Assembly (NCBI RefSeq): GCF_000004195.4 | Contig: NC_030677.2 | Coordinates: 68,224,222-68,288,221, forward strand | Reading direction: 5' to 3' | Length of the DNA: 64,000 nt | DNA from: Xenopus tropicalis | Taxonomy: Eukaryota > Chordata > Amphibia > Anura > Pipidae | In this document: piece by piece, positions 24,230 through 37,005 of the stretch | Layout of the letters: each line of letters opens with the position of its first letter | How positions within the stretch are numbered: position 1 is the first letter of the stretch | Notes under the pieces: generated by a model | Told to the model about the DNA's origin: nothing | What the model saw: only the letters and a program-made list of their open reading frames with translations | The model's database searches: none | Translations under genes and position numbers: made by a program

Positions 24230-24990
24230 AATTGGACGAGTCCCTTTTCTTTGACAGCAGCGGAAGCAATTAACATATTTCTGAAACTTTATTACTTTTT
24301 TGTCTTTTCATAACTTCGCGTCTATTCTGCTCGTCAGTGTGGAATTGTGTCACTGCGGTTGAGAGCATGGGTGCTCATACCAAGTTTAATTTCCCTCACA
24401 AGTTGAGTTGACAAAAGATCACTGATACTAAGCCCTGGAATTAGCCTAGATATTGCCCTCTGTGCTCAGCAAATGAAATCCAACAGAAGACCCTACGGAA
24501 AAGAAGTACATGTTGGTTAACGCTCAAAAATCCATTTTGCACAGGGCAGCCGCTTGTACACAGAGAAGCAGTGAATGACAGGCAGAGCTGCCAGTTCCTG
24601 GTTGGAAAAAACTCAGATGCTTAGCATTGCTGTCTCTCTTTGGCTTTCCCTTTAACACACTCTCTATTCCTCTCATGCCCTTGATTGACTAGCAGGTCAG
24701 ATAAGAAATTAAGACCAGTGAAATCAGAACCAGACCGCACCTGTCTCTGCTGCAGCCAGAAGAGAACTGAAATAAAGCACTTATGAAACTGCTGTGATCA
24801 TAACCTTCAAAACGCTGAACTCTTTCAGCTGTCTGCTTTTACAAACCAAGGCTGCACTACAAGGGGCTCCTGGCACCATCCGCTTGCAATCTATTTCTAA
24901 CCAAACGTTGCCATTGTGAAAACAAGGAAAACATCTTGAAGCGTTCAGGGACATTTATAGAAAGAAGTGAGCTTGAAATAGACTTGACCT
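24230..24990. promoter_or_regulatory. Unique G+C-richer block: possible 5' non-coding exon or enhancer
   Basis: No repeats, no sustained frame, composition higher than the neighbourhood. A donor-like GAAGTGAGC occurs near 24966. Could be an untranslated exon of a flanking gene or a conserved element. Weak evidence. Confidence 0.2.
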
Positions 24991-25437
24991 GAGACAGATT
25001 TGGATCTATGTGTCTGACTATGAATTAGCGAATACGAGGGTCTTTAAACACCCTTAGTGGTCCTTCAGTAACAACTCCAGTAAGGCACAAAGTTAGAAGT
25101 ATTTGTGCATCATAACATATAAAACTAGAAAAAAGTGCAGCTTCTAAGCAATCGGCCACCAAATGAATTCTATAGCTCTGCAAAGATTAGATTCAGATTA
25201 TACATGCAGTAGATTGTGACTGGTTGCATGAGAACTGGCTTACAAGTGGCTGATCACTTTTGTATCAATCTGGCTAGAGATCCTGAAGCCCACAACTGTA
25301 CATTTTACAGGAGAAGGAAAGTTACAATCACTGACGGGTGCCAAAATGTAAGAAAACAGAGACTGCTCTCAAACAAGTTTTGGCTGGGGAACTTACCCTA
25401 TTTATTCTGCCATTTATCTTGATGAAGGGAGAGAGTC
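24991..25437. other. Intergenic DNA, nothing recognised
   Basis: No supported feature. Confidence 0.4.
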
Positions 25438-25620
25438 AGCGCCGGATTTCAAATCCGCCCGCCCCGAGGCCGCGGAGGTTCGCATGCGCAAACAAACCTC
25501 CCCATCGCGCCGTGCATGCGCAGCCATTTAAACTCCCATACGGAGCAGTGGGGAAAAGTCCCCATTGCTCCGTATGGCCACTAAATGTTAAAATATCGTT
25601 GCGGCTCTCCAGGACACCTT
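25438..25620. repeat. CGCCGGATTT / CATACGGAGCA inverted repeat element
   Basis: Contains two CATGCGCA sites and the inverted pair CCATACGGAGCAGTGGGG/CCCCATTGCTCCGTATGG. A longer copy is at 49398-49676. Confidence 0.75.
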
Positions 25621-25678
25621 AAGGCATCCTTCCCAGTATGCCCTGTGTGGCTCCTATGGAGAGTATAAATATGACTAT

Positions 25679-25938
25679 AGCGAGGAGTGAAATTTTTCGA
25701 CAGGTATGGATTCATGGTGAAATTCAGCATTCCACCATTGGTGAATATTTTCATAAAACAGCCTCAAAATTTTCACTGTAAAAAAATATGATTACAAAAC
25801 ATATTTATTTCATAGACATCAAGGAATTTTGTGTGAAAAAAGCTGTTGCAAAAATACACCGTTTACACTGATGTAATTGGGACCAAAAAGTCCCCACAAA
25901 ATTTTTTTTTTCATAAAACTCAGATTTACTCATTACTA
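25679..25938. mobile_element. hAT-like MITE copy
   Basis: GAGTGAAATTTTTCGACAGG then TATGGATTCATGG, ending GATTTACTCATTACTA, a diverged GCTCATCACTA. Confidence 0.65.
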
Positions 25939-27729
25939 CCTTCCTATAATAATATCTGTAAAGATCTCACCCAACTTTATTGCTGGAAAAAGTCACAGAA
26001 AAGCCACAGAAATGTTTTCAAATTGAAGCACCACAACCTCTACTTTTTTGAATTGTCATACAAAAACCCAGCGTCAAAAATCCAAACCTCTAAAGTTTCA
26101 AAGCAAAAAAAGATCCTCTAGGACTTTTTGACTTCTACATGATCTCAACAGGTTTTAGCATGATAATTGTTTCATTCAGATTTTTAGCCATTTTGACATA
26201 TAGTAAATCTCCAAAAATTCAAGATTTTTTCCATGTTTGTTCTTATTACGAATCATCATGAATTATAAATTAATGCCAAACATAATGACCTTGGAGATAA
26301 TCCATTTCAAAGGCCTAATCTGTGTATTTATAAAAGTCTGTATTCATTTTATGCCAAACTAATGCCAAAAACGAGCAACTCAGACCTGGAAAAACCCATT
26401 GAAGTAATATAATATTGAATAATTATATTGATTTTCCATAATTGTTTGTTGTGCTGTATGTAGTCAGCAGCTCAGCAAAGCAGACATGAGTTGCAGGAAC
26501 AAATGCCGTATATCGTATATCGAAAAGTGGTTTATATTTTACATCAAGCCTAACTACAGGGGGTACATGGAAGTGTTGCATTTCCTTGTTCCTGGTCTGT
26601 TCCTGTCACACCACCTTACATTTTTTCCCTTGAGTAACCATACATCCTGTAACCCTCTGTTCATCATACAGTATGCCTAGGAACAAATTATTTTTCTGCC
26701 TTAAATCTTTTGGTCTCAGTTTTTCATGCCACCATCATGCTGGTCCTCTTAACCTCTGCCAAAAACTGTCTCATCATCTTCAAATACTGCCTAGCAGAGT
26801 ACTGGTTCCATTTTGTTGGCACTAAGATATCAATGCTCAAGCATTAAAACCTGTTGTGATACTTAACCCTATTGTTCTTGCCTGTTGATTCCTAACACAC
26901 ATATCGTCTAACTCTGTGAGACAGCTATTGAATGGCTGAGGATGCAAGGGCTCACAATAGGTAGAGGGTGTCAGATCTGGCAGTTTATAGATAACTATTG
27001 CTTTTTTGCATAGCTTTGATCACAGTACTGTTATAGTATCAATAATGCAAGTAATGCAATTATTGTCCAAGTAAAATCTGAGAATAACAGATCATTTTTG
27101 TACAAAACACTACCTATGACTAGTAAGAAAAATTCATTTTCTTAGCTGAAAGACTGTACTTGGAAGGCAGAGGAAGATTAAAGTTGTCTCAGTGTTGAAG
27201 AGTATTTAATAGCAGGTAAGTATTTCTCTTTCATTTTTACTTAATTTGGTAACTAAAGACTGTTATCTATGTACTTGGCATAATTTGAAAGATAAGTATT
27301 ATATATTATACTTGCTGCATGTAAATCTGTAGGGTTCTGCTACATTACAAGATAAACAGTAGTATTTTATGAGTTCAAATCCAACTACTTCATAGTGGGA
27401 GATTCAAGGTCATCCAAATTATTTGCAAGAATTCCCGCAAAATACATTTATTATCAGAATATTAAAAATAAAACACATCAAGTAAAGAAGGATGTGATAT
27501 CTAATGTGCTAGAGTTTATCTGTGTTTTAGAAAAAGAGACAGCGATATTTCGACCAACATAAGGTTGCAACTTGCAAAACCTATTACTTGCTACCTATTA
27601 AGTATGCCTATAAAATTGCCTGAATCAGTCTGATATAAAATCAATGTTGTTGCCACCATTCAATTGTTGTATTAATAGCAACACATTTCCTGGTCTAAAG
27701 GTTTACCTAGATTATTCAGTATGCATTGT
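25939..27729. other. Unassigned DNA; 25960-26400 may be a decayed MITE
   Basis: The first part is rich in AAAAAGTCACAGAAAAG-like runs. Beyond that, nothing recognised. Confidence 0.35.
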
Positions 27730-27925
27730 TTAAAGGAGACCTATCATCCTAAGAAATGATTCCAAATCCTTTTCTATCATGTTAGTTTAGCAAAATAAAC
27801 TTTATTTACACCATATACATTATTTAAATCCTGTTAAGTTAACAAATCTTGTGTATGGCCCAATGGGGAACCTAATGCCCATGCACTGGCTAAACAATCA
27901 TAGTCGAAACAATGGGGGAAGTCCA
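27730..27925 (+). mobile_element. TTAA MITE left end (TTAAAGGAGACCTATCATCC)
   Basis: The terminus is typical of the TTAA family. The matching right end is not adjacent. Confidence 0.55.
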
Positions 27926-28196
27926 GGCGAGGGGGAAGTGCAGAGTATTAAATGAAAGTAATTGCTGTTCTTAAGGTATAGAGGCAGGGCAGGCAATATG
28001 TGATTGACAATATATGATATTTATATATGTTTATAATAGGTAAGGATGTTTTAATAAAAAAAAGAATTTGAGCTTGAAGTTTAATTTTGTTAACTTTATT
28101 TTTATTATATTTGTCAAGAATAATATTGATACAAATTGTCATGTGGACAGTGACAAATAAAATGACTGCAACAAAAGAAGATAATGAAGAAAGGGG

Positions 28197-28226
28197 GGAA
28201 AAATAAATAAATAAATAAATAAAATG
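28197..28226. repeat. (AAAT)n microsatellite
   Basis: Seven or so AAAT/AATA units. Surrounding 27926-28476 is otherwise unassigned A+T-rich DNA. Confidence 0.9.
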
Positions 28227-28476
28227 GAGTAATGGTGTCCCTATATATTACATTTTACATATATTCTTTAAGTTTCTTTATGTCAAGAATTAATATATGT
28301 CAACCAAATCTCACAAGCTTTGTGTATATGTCTTTCCCTGCTCCATTCTAAAGGAAGTGCTGACTCAAAATCTAAGTTCAAGGCTATTTCCTTTATGACC
28401 TGTGAACAATTTGTTGGTGTTTCCATAGTCTATGTAATGCAAGTTTACTAGCTGTTAGAATATGAAATGCAATAAT

Positions 28477-29033
28477 TTAAAGGGACACTAAACCCAACCA
28501 TAAAGCTGTCCCAATGCGCCCCATGTTCTCTATAGAAGTTGATGAAAACATAGTTACACATGGAAACCACTTCACCAATAAGAATTCTACTAACTGAAAA
28601 CTTAATTAAAGATGCAAGAGAATTGACCAATGAGAATGCAGATTCCCAGCACTGTGTCAGGCATCTTGCTGTTATCTTACAAATAGAGATAATTATGTCA
28701 TTTTTTCCCTTCATTATATGACACAGGAATCAGACATGGGGATAAAGGAGATACTTGTTCAGTGCTGGGAAACTGTGCTTGAAGCTCCCAACTCTAATTG
28801 CAGGAACAGAGAACATGGTGCCAGATTTACACACATCAGCTGGGATTCTCATTGGAGGAAGTTTTATTGTGCAATATTGCTTTAAGAATACAAACCTGAT
28901 GTTGCTGGACTACAGCTCCCAGCATGCCTCTACCTTCATTAAATGTTACATTATTCTGGGATTTGTAGTCCAGCAACAGCTGAGTAAAGTTTGGTTGAGC
29001 AGTGCTGTGCAGCAGGGTTTAGTGTCCCTTTAA
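28477..29033. mobile_element. Complete TTAA MITE (AAAGGGACACTAAACCC termini)
   Basis: TTAA at both ends (28477-28480, 29030-29033) brackets AGGGACACTAAACCC and GGGTTTAGTGTCCCT. Inside is the pair GCTGGACTACAGCTCCCAGC...GGGATTTGTAGTCCAGC. Confidence 0.9.
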
Positions 29034-29099
29034 ATTGGTTTGTTCTTTAAGGCCAGATAAATGTTTAATAATAAATATTCTGGAAGGTTCTGCTATACT

Positions 29100-29521
29100 T
29101 TTTGGGTGACATCAGACAAGGGCTCATGACAGGGCAGGACAAACTGCCAGACAGGGGTTAATAGCTGGGGCTTAGTTGTTTAGCATTGGGGGTGGAACAT
29201 AGGGAATTTAAAGCAGGAGCAGTTAAGGAAGGCATCCATTTTGGAGAGAATGTTTATTATGGTAGACTAGTAAGGTTTTATTTTGTCACAGGACCCCCAT
29301 GTGTATAACATATCTCCTTCTTTTTCACATTCTCTCCAACATAGTTTAGATAATTTAGACAACTTTAATGGTGTTAAGTACCAATTATATAACAGTTTGC
29401 AAATGTTTTCTTGATGTGTAATAGATTTGAATAGTTTTTGTGTAAGTTTGATGTTTAATTTGAAAATAACTTTTATTATACACCTTTATATACAGTATTT
29501 GGGTGACAGGTTCTCTTTAAG
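29100..29521. mobile_element. TTAA MITE with AGAGAACCTGTCACCC right terminus
   Basis: Right end GGGTGACAGGTTCTCTTTAA. The left GGGTGACATCAGACAAGG is related. The left boundary is approximate. Confidence 0.55.
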
Positions 29522-29574
29522 TGGCTGTTTATTTTCAATTTTATAATTTGTGCCCACTTTAATGATTAAGATAT

Positions 29575-30463
29575 TGTAACCCTATCCACACCGCTTCTGG
29601 TTCATTTAATAGTGTTACACTCCATGTGTGGCGCTTACCTGATGGCACGGCACAAGACTGAATCACTCCGACTCCGCAGTTGTATTGGGAGAGAATGGGT
29701 ACCTGGTGTCTCCACCTACGGGGGGGGGCCCACTAAGAACAATAATAATGCACACACAGTACTTGATAAACAAAATAACTTTTTATCTGAAATAAAGGGG
29801 AAACTAATACACATAACACTCCTAACAAAGTGGCAATAAGGGCCTTACTAACTACCTCTGCTAGCACAAGCTATCTCACTAACTGTGTAAAGTTCTTTAG
29901 CTCAGTCCAAAGGGAACAGTCTATATACTGTAAATCTTTGAACGCTCATTTATTACTGTCACTTTAATTATACTAACTCCAGAAATCTCTTTGGATGCTT
30001 CACACAGAACCTTCAGGCGAGTCCAGAACCTACAGACATGTAGTGCGACTACTAGCCCCTTTAGCTACTCAGATGGGATTCCCCTGCAGGTGTTTGTTCC
30101 TCCAGTCAGGACTCCTCACAGGATCTCTGTTACTCCAGGTACAGGATCTGCCTTCCCTGTACCAGCCTGTTCCAAACTACAGCTTTTTCTTTTGCTGATC
30201 AGCTCTCTGAGCCCACTTGCAGCTTCCTGAGCTCTAAAGCTTTCTTTCTCCTCCTCCTGATTTCCTCTGCCAGGCTTTCCAGCTTCCATTTCCTTTTGGT
30301 GGCTCCCAGGCTGCTTTGCAACTTCCTGCAGCCCTGAGCTTGCTGTTCAGCTGGTTGCTAGGCAGCTGCTCTCAACATACAGACACAGTCTCAGTGCTAG
30401 CTCCCCTACAGGGAACAGTTGCAGTAGGGGGGAAAAAGTGCAGGGACACTGCACTGCCTCCCA
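29575..30463. mobile_element. Probable solo LTR, about 0.89 kb
   Basis: The segment begins TGTAACCC and ends CTCCCA (TG...CA) and is flanked by AAGATAT on both sides (29568-29574, 30464-30470). The match can be extended to AAGATATTGTA. No internal retroviral genes are present. The LTR class and strand are not determined; AATAAA occurs on both strands. Confidence 0.6.
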
Positions 30464-30474
30464 AAGATATTGTA

Positions 30475-31145
30475 CACTAATGAATGACTAGTGTTAGCTG
30501 CTAAGATACATACAAAATATATATGGAGTTGGAGGAGTCATTACCACTCACTAACACTTGAGAAGTGCTATAAAACCACATACCTGAAACATTGTGCTCC
30601 GCCATGTTGTCTACAAGATTCTAATAAATCTATTTTGTGATTTTACCTATACCAACTGCCTGCAATGGTCATTGTTCACATTTTTTTATGACATTGTTTG
30701 AAAGATATGCAATTAGCCAGTGTGATTGTCAGGACATTTATTAAAAAGAAAGGAAGTGAGTCCCATGAGTGCCACAGCTAATAACTGCCCCTTCTAATTC
30801 ACATGTTTACTTGCTTTAGTACAGTTTATCATCACTGAATGTTAGTTAATCATTTTACTAAATAAAATTATAAGTGATTCCTATAAGGTATTTGATATTT
30901 GAGACGCACAGTAAATATCCATGGCATGAAAATGTTATCAGCCTGCAGAATATCACAGACAGCTATTTGCATTGATAAGTTGATCCAAATAGAATACATT
31001 CATTGATTTATTTTTTTACCATGAAATAGGAATGATATATATTTAAAAGGAATGTTAAAATGACTACATATTAAGAAATAAATTACATTTTATTCATAAC
31101 ATACTGTAGAACTTAGGAGCAAAGCCATATTATGCCTATATATAT
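30475..31145. other. Unassigned DNA; 30545-30680 may be a retroelement 3' fragment
   Basis: ACCTGAAACATTGTGCTCCG and TTCTAATAAATCTATTTTG resemble the tails of Penelope-like copies. No boundaries seen. Confidence 0.25.
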
Positions 31146-31635
31146 TTAAAGGGAAAGCATACACCCCTTTTTAACATGAGCTAAGTGAATAGGGGTTGTG
31201 CAGAATATACTTTTTACCTATTGTTTTAATAAAGAAATATCTATGGTTTCTGTTATTTCTGGCACTAAACAAGAAAATGAAGCCAGTTTCACTTTAGTAC
31301 TACCTATCACTTCTGGTCTCAAAGAACTTCAAAGGAGCTTTTAAAACGAATTACCAGTCCACTGAGAAGCCCCTGATAATAAGCTTCTGCTTAGATAAGG
31401 GAGGGATGTGTTTAGAAGCTCTGAACAAATTGCCCTGTTTATATAGAAAGGGGGAGGAGGGTTCAGTGAACATAGTCCAACTTTCAAATTAGTGCATTAT
31501 AAGAGCAAAAAATAGGGTAATATGTATACTTTTAAATTAAAATAAAAAACAACAAAATGTAATTTCAATATAATTACTATTTAATGTGCTAATTATTAGC
31601 AAAGGTGTTTTTTTAATTGTATACTGTCCGTTTGA
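31146..31635. mobile_element. TTAA MITE (TTTAAAGGGAAAGCATACAC)
   Basis: Left terminus clear. The right end TGTATACTGTCCGTTT is diverged. Confidence 0.65.
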
Positions 31636-32669
31636 TAGATCAACTTTGACTTTATCAGATACAATCAGTCCTTTAGACTACTGATAACTAAAGAAAGTTA
31701 TCACCTGTTCTTAACTCTGAAACAAACATAGCACTGGCTATTTAACAAATAGAACAGATTACCCATAACCAATACCATAGGCTAAACAAACATTATACTA
31801 GACACCAGCATGTCTAGACTACATTTAAAAATATGATGAAATGTACATTTTGCTTTACGCAGATAATGCATAGTAGATAAGATAAAGAATGTGTGTTGCT
31901 CTCTATGTATAAAAATTGCAATTTTCTACTAGAAGGACATCGCTTAAATTTTGTTGTATCTTTATTGTCTCCCTAGATTTTATTTCATGTTGAGCTGATG
32001 AGAACCCAATGTTCCTCCACCTGTGCCACTTAATCTAATATTTGGCAGGCTAATGTGTGCTTTGGAGTGTAGATTCTGGCTACAGACATCTGATGCATGC
32101 AAACTACATTACACACTTATCACAATGGGTGTTCCTAAATCCTAAAGAGATTCAAATTATATTATTTAAATACTGCATTAAAAACCTCATCATTTAATCA
32201 GGGAACTTCTTTTTGGTTTATACATTTGGTTTGCTTTCTGTTAATAAAGTACTTACAAAAAGAACCTATTCATAACTTTTTGTCTAGTTGCAGAAAATTA
32301 TTATAGCGGCATTGGACTACTGACTGGCAGAGTGAAGCAGTTCTTTGCTCAGCTATGCAGTTGTCTTCTTGTTCCCTTTTGTGAGTTTTTAGTATTGCAG
32401 CTTTTTATCTCTTAAAATGAATCCATATAAAGCCATTATGCTGCAAGGCTGATTACAACCAGTAGGACTGTTTCTAGAAGATAGGGGTGCAGATTTAGCT
32501 TTTATTCTGAACTGTTCTATTTGATCCCCAGAGCACAAATTCTCTTTCCTTTAGGGGTCACCACATCATCTCTTTAAAACTATACATACCAAGAAATAAT
32601 ACAATATAGTCAGATGTTCAGATGCAAACTTTATCACTTGTAGAAATATGATATTTCCTGCATCTGCGT
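31636..32669. other. Intergenic DNA, nothing recognised
   Basis: No supported feature. Confidence 0.4.
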
Positions 32670-32865
32670 CAGTGCCGGGCCTACTAATCCATCAAGGAGC
32701 CCTAGGCAAATTGGACGGCTAACCGCCAACCCCCGTGCGTATTTGCAAACGGGCTGGTCAAAAAAGACGCACAGGCAGTGGGGGGGGGGGGAAGACCTGG
32801 ACTAGGGAAGGATAACAGAAGAGGTATGAACCTGGTGCTTCCCCCCCCCACACACACACACAGAC
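32670..32865. repeat. GGGCCTACTAATCC-type repeat scrap with G9, C8 and (CA)n runs
   Basis: GTGCCGGGCCTA and AGCCCTAGGCAAATTGGA belong to the GCCCGGAT family. A short (AC)n lies at about 32848-32863. Confidence 0.5.
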
Positions 32866-33282
32866 ATCGTTTAAGGTATCTTTTGACTACCCTTATTTCT
32901 GGCCCTAACCTGTACCATTACTAACCTGTACTGTTTAGTAATGGAGAATGTGAATCCATATATATCTATTTCTGAAGTGATGACGCACTGCTAAGAAGGA
33001 TCAACACCTCCACTTACCCAAGTCTACTTAAATTAATCTGTGTTCACTTATCTAGTGATGAAAGAGTACTTGAACCTCACATATATGGTTGCTAATGAAT
33101 ATCTTTAAAATTGAACATTAAAATCCTTATGCAGCATGGAAAATATAATAGCTTTAATTTGGGTTGCCAGTTGAAATATTTGAAACTAAACATTAAAACC
33201 CTCATGCTGCCAGCATCGAATTTCTTGCAAAGGCGCCTCATTCTCCAACCCCCATAGGTATTGCAGGAGCAATGCGGAGCAC

Positions 33283-33411
33283 TGTGTGTCCTGGTCCAAG
33301 TGCTCCATATGCAAGCAAATTTAGGTGAGGCTGGGCAGCATAATGCCCCTAAATTTGTGCCACCCTAGGCATGGGCCTTTGTGGCTTTGCCAGAAATCCG
33401 GGCCTGCGTGC
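33283..33411. repeat. GCCCGGAT-family repeat, partial
   Basis: TTTGTGCCACCCTAGGCATG and CCAGAAATCCGGGCCTG match the ends of this family. Sequence from 32866 to 33282 holds nothing recognised. Confidence 0.6.
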
Positions 33412-33714
33412 TGCATGGAAAATACAATGGCTTATCTAAATGCATATTGTCTGCTATCAGTATGCATGATCAGCTGCAGTGTATACTACACATTAAATGA
33501 GATTTGTTATGTAATGAGTTAATATTCCAAGTTTCAAGGGATTTTTTTGGCATTAACACTATAATAAATACTAAACTAAAATACTAAACTAGGGAATAAA
33601 ATGATTACCTGTAGTTGGGCGTGTCTTGCTATAAAATGCAGATGCTGCAGAATAATTATGCTAAAAATATATAGTGAAAAGTATAGTGAGTTCCATGACC
33701 ATATAAAAGCATGA

Positions 33715-33945
33715 GGCCGAAGAACGAGTGCTTTAATACAAGTCATGAAAATCCAAGGTAACTTCTAATATTCTCATATGTTTCAACATTATTCATTATA
33801 ATACACAAGTTTCAGTGAGCCATGTGACAGAAATGGCATCACTAAGCATTGATTATAACTGATGACATCACTGAGCACTGTTTATAAGGATATAATTTAT
33901 AGGAAATTCATTGCTCTTGTGTATTACATATAACTGGATCTTCCT
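33715..33945. mobile_element. Frog inverted-repeat element (TAATACACAAG ends)
   Basis: TAATACACAAG (about 33800) and CTTGTGTATTA (about 33917) are exact complements around alternating CATCACTAAGCA/CATCACTGAGCA. Confidence 0.6.
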
Positions 33946-35927
33946 AGCCATCATGTTGTAAATTTTAAAACCTTTCCAGACTTTCTGTAAGTTGCAAATA
34001 CATACTGAACAAGGTCAGAGGTACAGATTAACTTGCACTGATGATAGTCAATATAGAATATAGGCAAAAAAGGAGCACACCAGAGAATGTAATTCCAATT
34101 GACACAAATATTAAACATAAATAAAAAGGAACTAGACAGCAGTCTGTGCTTAAGACCAAATAGAATTATGAAAAATACAATGATTTGGTACTAGTACCCC
34201 TTTAACTGCACTTCCACTTTCTCCCTCTCTCTGTTTCATTCAGACATGGAATAATTTCATTAGATGATATCGCTAACAGGAAATGTTTTTTATAAGCTAA
34301 AAAGTACTAAGGCCTGTTGACAAAGCAAAGAAATGGTGTCAAAAATAATTTCAAAACCTTTTGACCTGCAAGGTTTAAGAGAATTAGGCATAGATTCTTT
34401 TGGGTAAGCCTCTTAGTGACAAGAAATATGGTCTATTGCCAGACAGTTTGACTGACACTGGTGTTTGTAGTTTCAGCTGCTAATACAGTATGCTCTCTCT
34501 ATATTTCTGCTGGGTAAATATAGAAGGCTATTTGTCACCTAGGAAGTTGGATTATGTTGAAGTGAGACAATATGACTAAAGATCCTACAACACAAAGAGG
34601 CAACATAAACCAATAAATACTTGCATAAAAATAAGCACAAAAATGTCCATACATCTCCTAGAATTGGCATCAGTCTGCAAAACAAATGTTAGTAAACTGA
34701 GCAAGACTTTCCAACCAGCAGACATGAAGCTCTTTAGAAGTAAAAATGCAAGTGTTTTCCAGGGCTTGTTACAAAAAATGTAACAAATTAGCCAAATAAA
34801 TTATGATGAAGTGTGTTTTAAGGTTTCTTATTTCTGTGAGATAACAGAGAGAAAGCAAAAAAATCATAGGAATCTCTTTTGGGTCAAATTCTTTTCATCT
34901 GGAATGAAGGATCTTGTCTAGTAGCTTTCCTTAACACTGTTACATTTGAAATTGTGTCCGAGCCACTAGCTGTTTCCAAATTCTGAAATGAACATTCTTG
35001 CTGCAATAACAATATAAAAAATGATACAATTTTATGCAAAAGTATTTAACAAACTTTGCCCCAGCTTTTCAGGGCCAGCGGCCCACTATGTCACATTTGA
35101 CACATGGCAACTTTTTCTTGTAAAAAGTGCCAGTGATACTGAGCCATATAAATACAAATTGATAAACCTATCTGCTTTTGTTTCTTTATTAGTCAAAAGT
35201 CTTGTCCTAATCTCCAACCAGCCAGATCAAGGTTCCAAGGGCTTAATCACTTGTGTTAAGGGGAGAACCTTTGTGTTTATCTGAGTGTTAGGATGGTTTG
35301 TGGTAATGAGTATTTTATTTACGTGGCTTGAATATTATTATGCAGGTCTTATATATAACCAAGTCAAAATTAAACTAGTGCATTGAGCATGATATAAAAA
35401 TACCAGCAGGCAGTGCAACATTTTGACATATAGTATAGATGTTTGCCAAGCTAAATAAATTCTTGATTTAGTTATGTCACACTGTTATACCTACTGCCTG
35501 TGGGAAAACACATATTGAAAAAGCAGCTGAAAAAAATGTACCGGTAAATTAAAAATGTTTGTTTCCATTTTTTCCATTAAGGGATATGCCCTCATCCACA
35601 CAAGAACATATATCAATATTGTTATTTTTGTTGTTGTTTGTTGTTGAGTTGTTAGGTACTTCAGCAATATCAGTACTGGAAACAGTCTATGTTCAATGGT
35701 AACATTCCTCAGAATGGTCACTAACCTATGAGGGCTGTAGCGTTTGGAATAGTTGCTTTTTGTTCTATTCATGAATTTGCAGACTAGCTGAAGTGTGACA
35801 TTAGGCAACAAAGGTTTCAAGAGTGATGCTAGCCTGAGAAGATACCATTTCATGTCAACAAGGGCATTAATAAAGTATAAAATGTCATAAAGATATTTAC
35901 TCCCATATGTTTTAAAAGGCACTATGT
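33946..35927. other. Unique intergenic block
   Basis: The longest frame on the minus strand (155 codons, 35491-35958) shows no recognisable domain and is within chance for A+T-rich DNA of this size. Confidence 0.4.
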
Positions 35928-36053
35928 TTGCCCGGTAGCAGTAACCCATACCAACCATTGAAATGTTTGGTGACCAGTAGATTTTACCTGCTAATTGGTA
36001 GTTAATTGGTAATGCTCCTGTGCAAACTTAGTGCCTTTTAATATATAACCCCT
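35928..36053. mobile_element. MITE, GCAGTAACCC family
   Basis: GCCCGGTAGCAGTAACCCAT, GGTGACCAGTAGATTTTACC and TCCTGTGCAAACTTAGTGCC match 53251-53416. Confidence 0.7.
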
Positions 36054-36717
36054 TTAGACTCTAGATTAATGGGCAATCATAGATATGACTATCATAAAAT
36101 GATATAACTAGGATTATGCTGGACACTAAACATCTGCTTAAACTTGCAATTATACTCAGATAACCCCCAAATACATTTCATTGCCACAAGTTATACACAG
36201 TACTATATCAAAATACATATATTGTCAGATAACTGCACTAAATTAACTTAATCATAACTGCATATTCTGAAAAATGATGTCACATATTGCTAATGCAAAC
36301 TTGCGGTCACTTTTTCCTGAGGCTGTATTCAAGGTTTCCAGCTAAGAAACTATTTGACCTAAGGAAAGATTGTGCTCATTTTCCAAAGCATATCTAGTAA
36401 ACTGTGGCCATCAATCGTACGGGAGAAGATTTACAGAAATAGGAAGCATGATCACACCAAGAGAATGTTCATAGTGTGTGATGCTAAATACTGTATATCA
36501 TTACAAATGTGGTAGAAAAATATTTAGATTCTAGCCAAGATATTTTTCTCTTTCAAATATCAGAGTTTATTGATATATGTATCTCAAACTACAAAAAAAC
36601 TGTAAATTATATCTAAGATTTTGCAATATGGCATTATAGAAAGCAACATGGTTTACTAGGGTTGAACAAAGTTCATAATGTTTTTATTCATTTAAATACC
36701 GAATGCTTTACAACAGT
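36054..36717. other. Intergenic DNA, nothing recognised
   Basis: No supported feature. Confidence 0.4.
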
Positions 36718-37005
36718 GATCCCCAACCAGTGGCTAGTGAGCGACATGTTGCTCCCCAATCCCTTGGATGTTGCTCTCAGTGCCCCCAAACCAGGGAGTT
36801 ATTTTTTAATTCCTGACTTGGTGGCAAGTTTTGGTTGAATAAAAACAAGATTTGCTACCAAATAAAGCCTCCTGTAAGCTGATAGTGTGCATAGAGGTTA
36901 CCTAATAGCCAATCTTAGCCCTTATTTGGAACTGCCATGGACTTTTATGATGCTATTGTTGCTCTCCAAGTTTTTTACATTTGACTGTGACTCACGAGTA
37001 AGAAC
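36718..37005 (+). mobile_element. CCCCAACC...GGTTGGGG MITE, copy 2
   Basis: ATCCCCAACCAGTGGCTAGT, TGTTGCTCTCAGTGCCCCCA and GACTGTGACTCACGAGTAAG follow copy 3 (62278) closely. The extreme right end is missing. Confidence 0.85.

Noticed and set aside
35491..35958. 155-codon minus-strand frame
   Set aside because: No recognisable family, and it overlaps a MITE edge. One such frame is about what chance gives in 64 kb of A+T-rich DNA.
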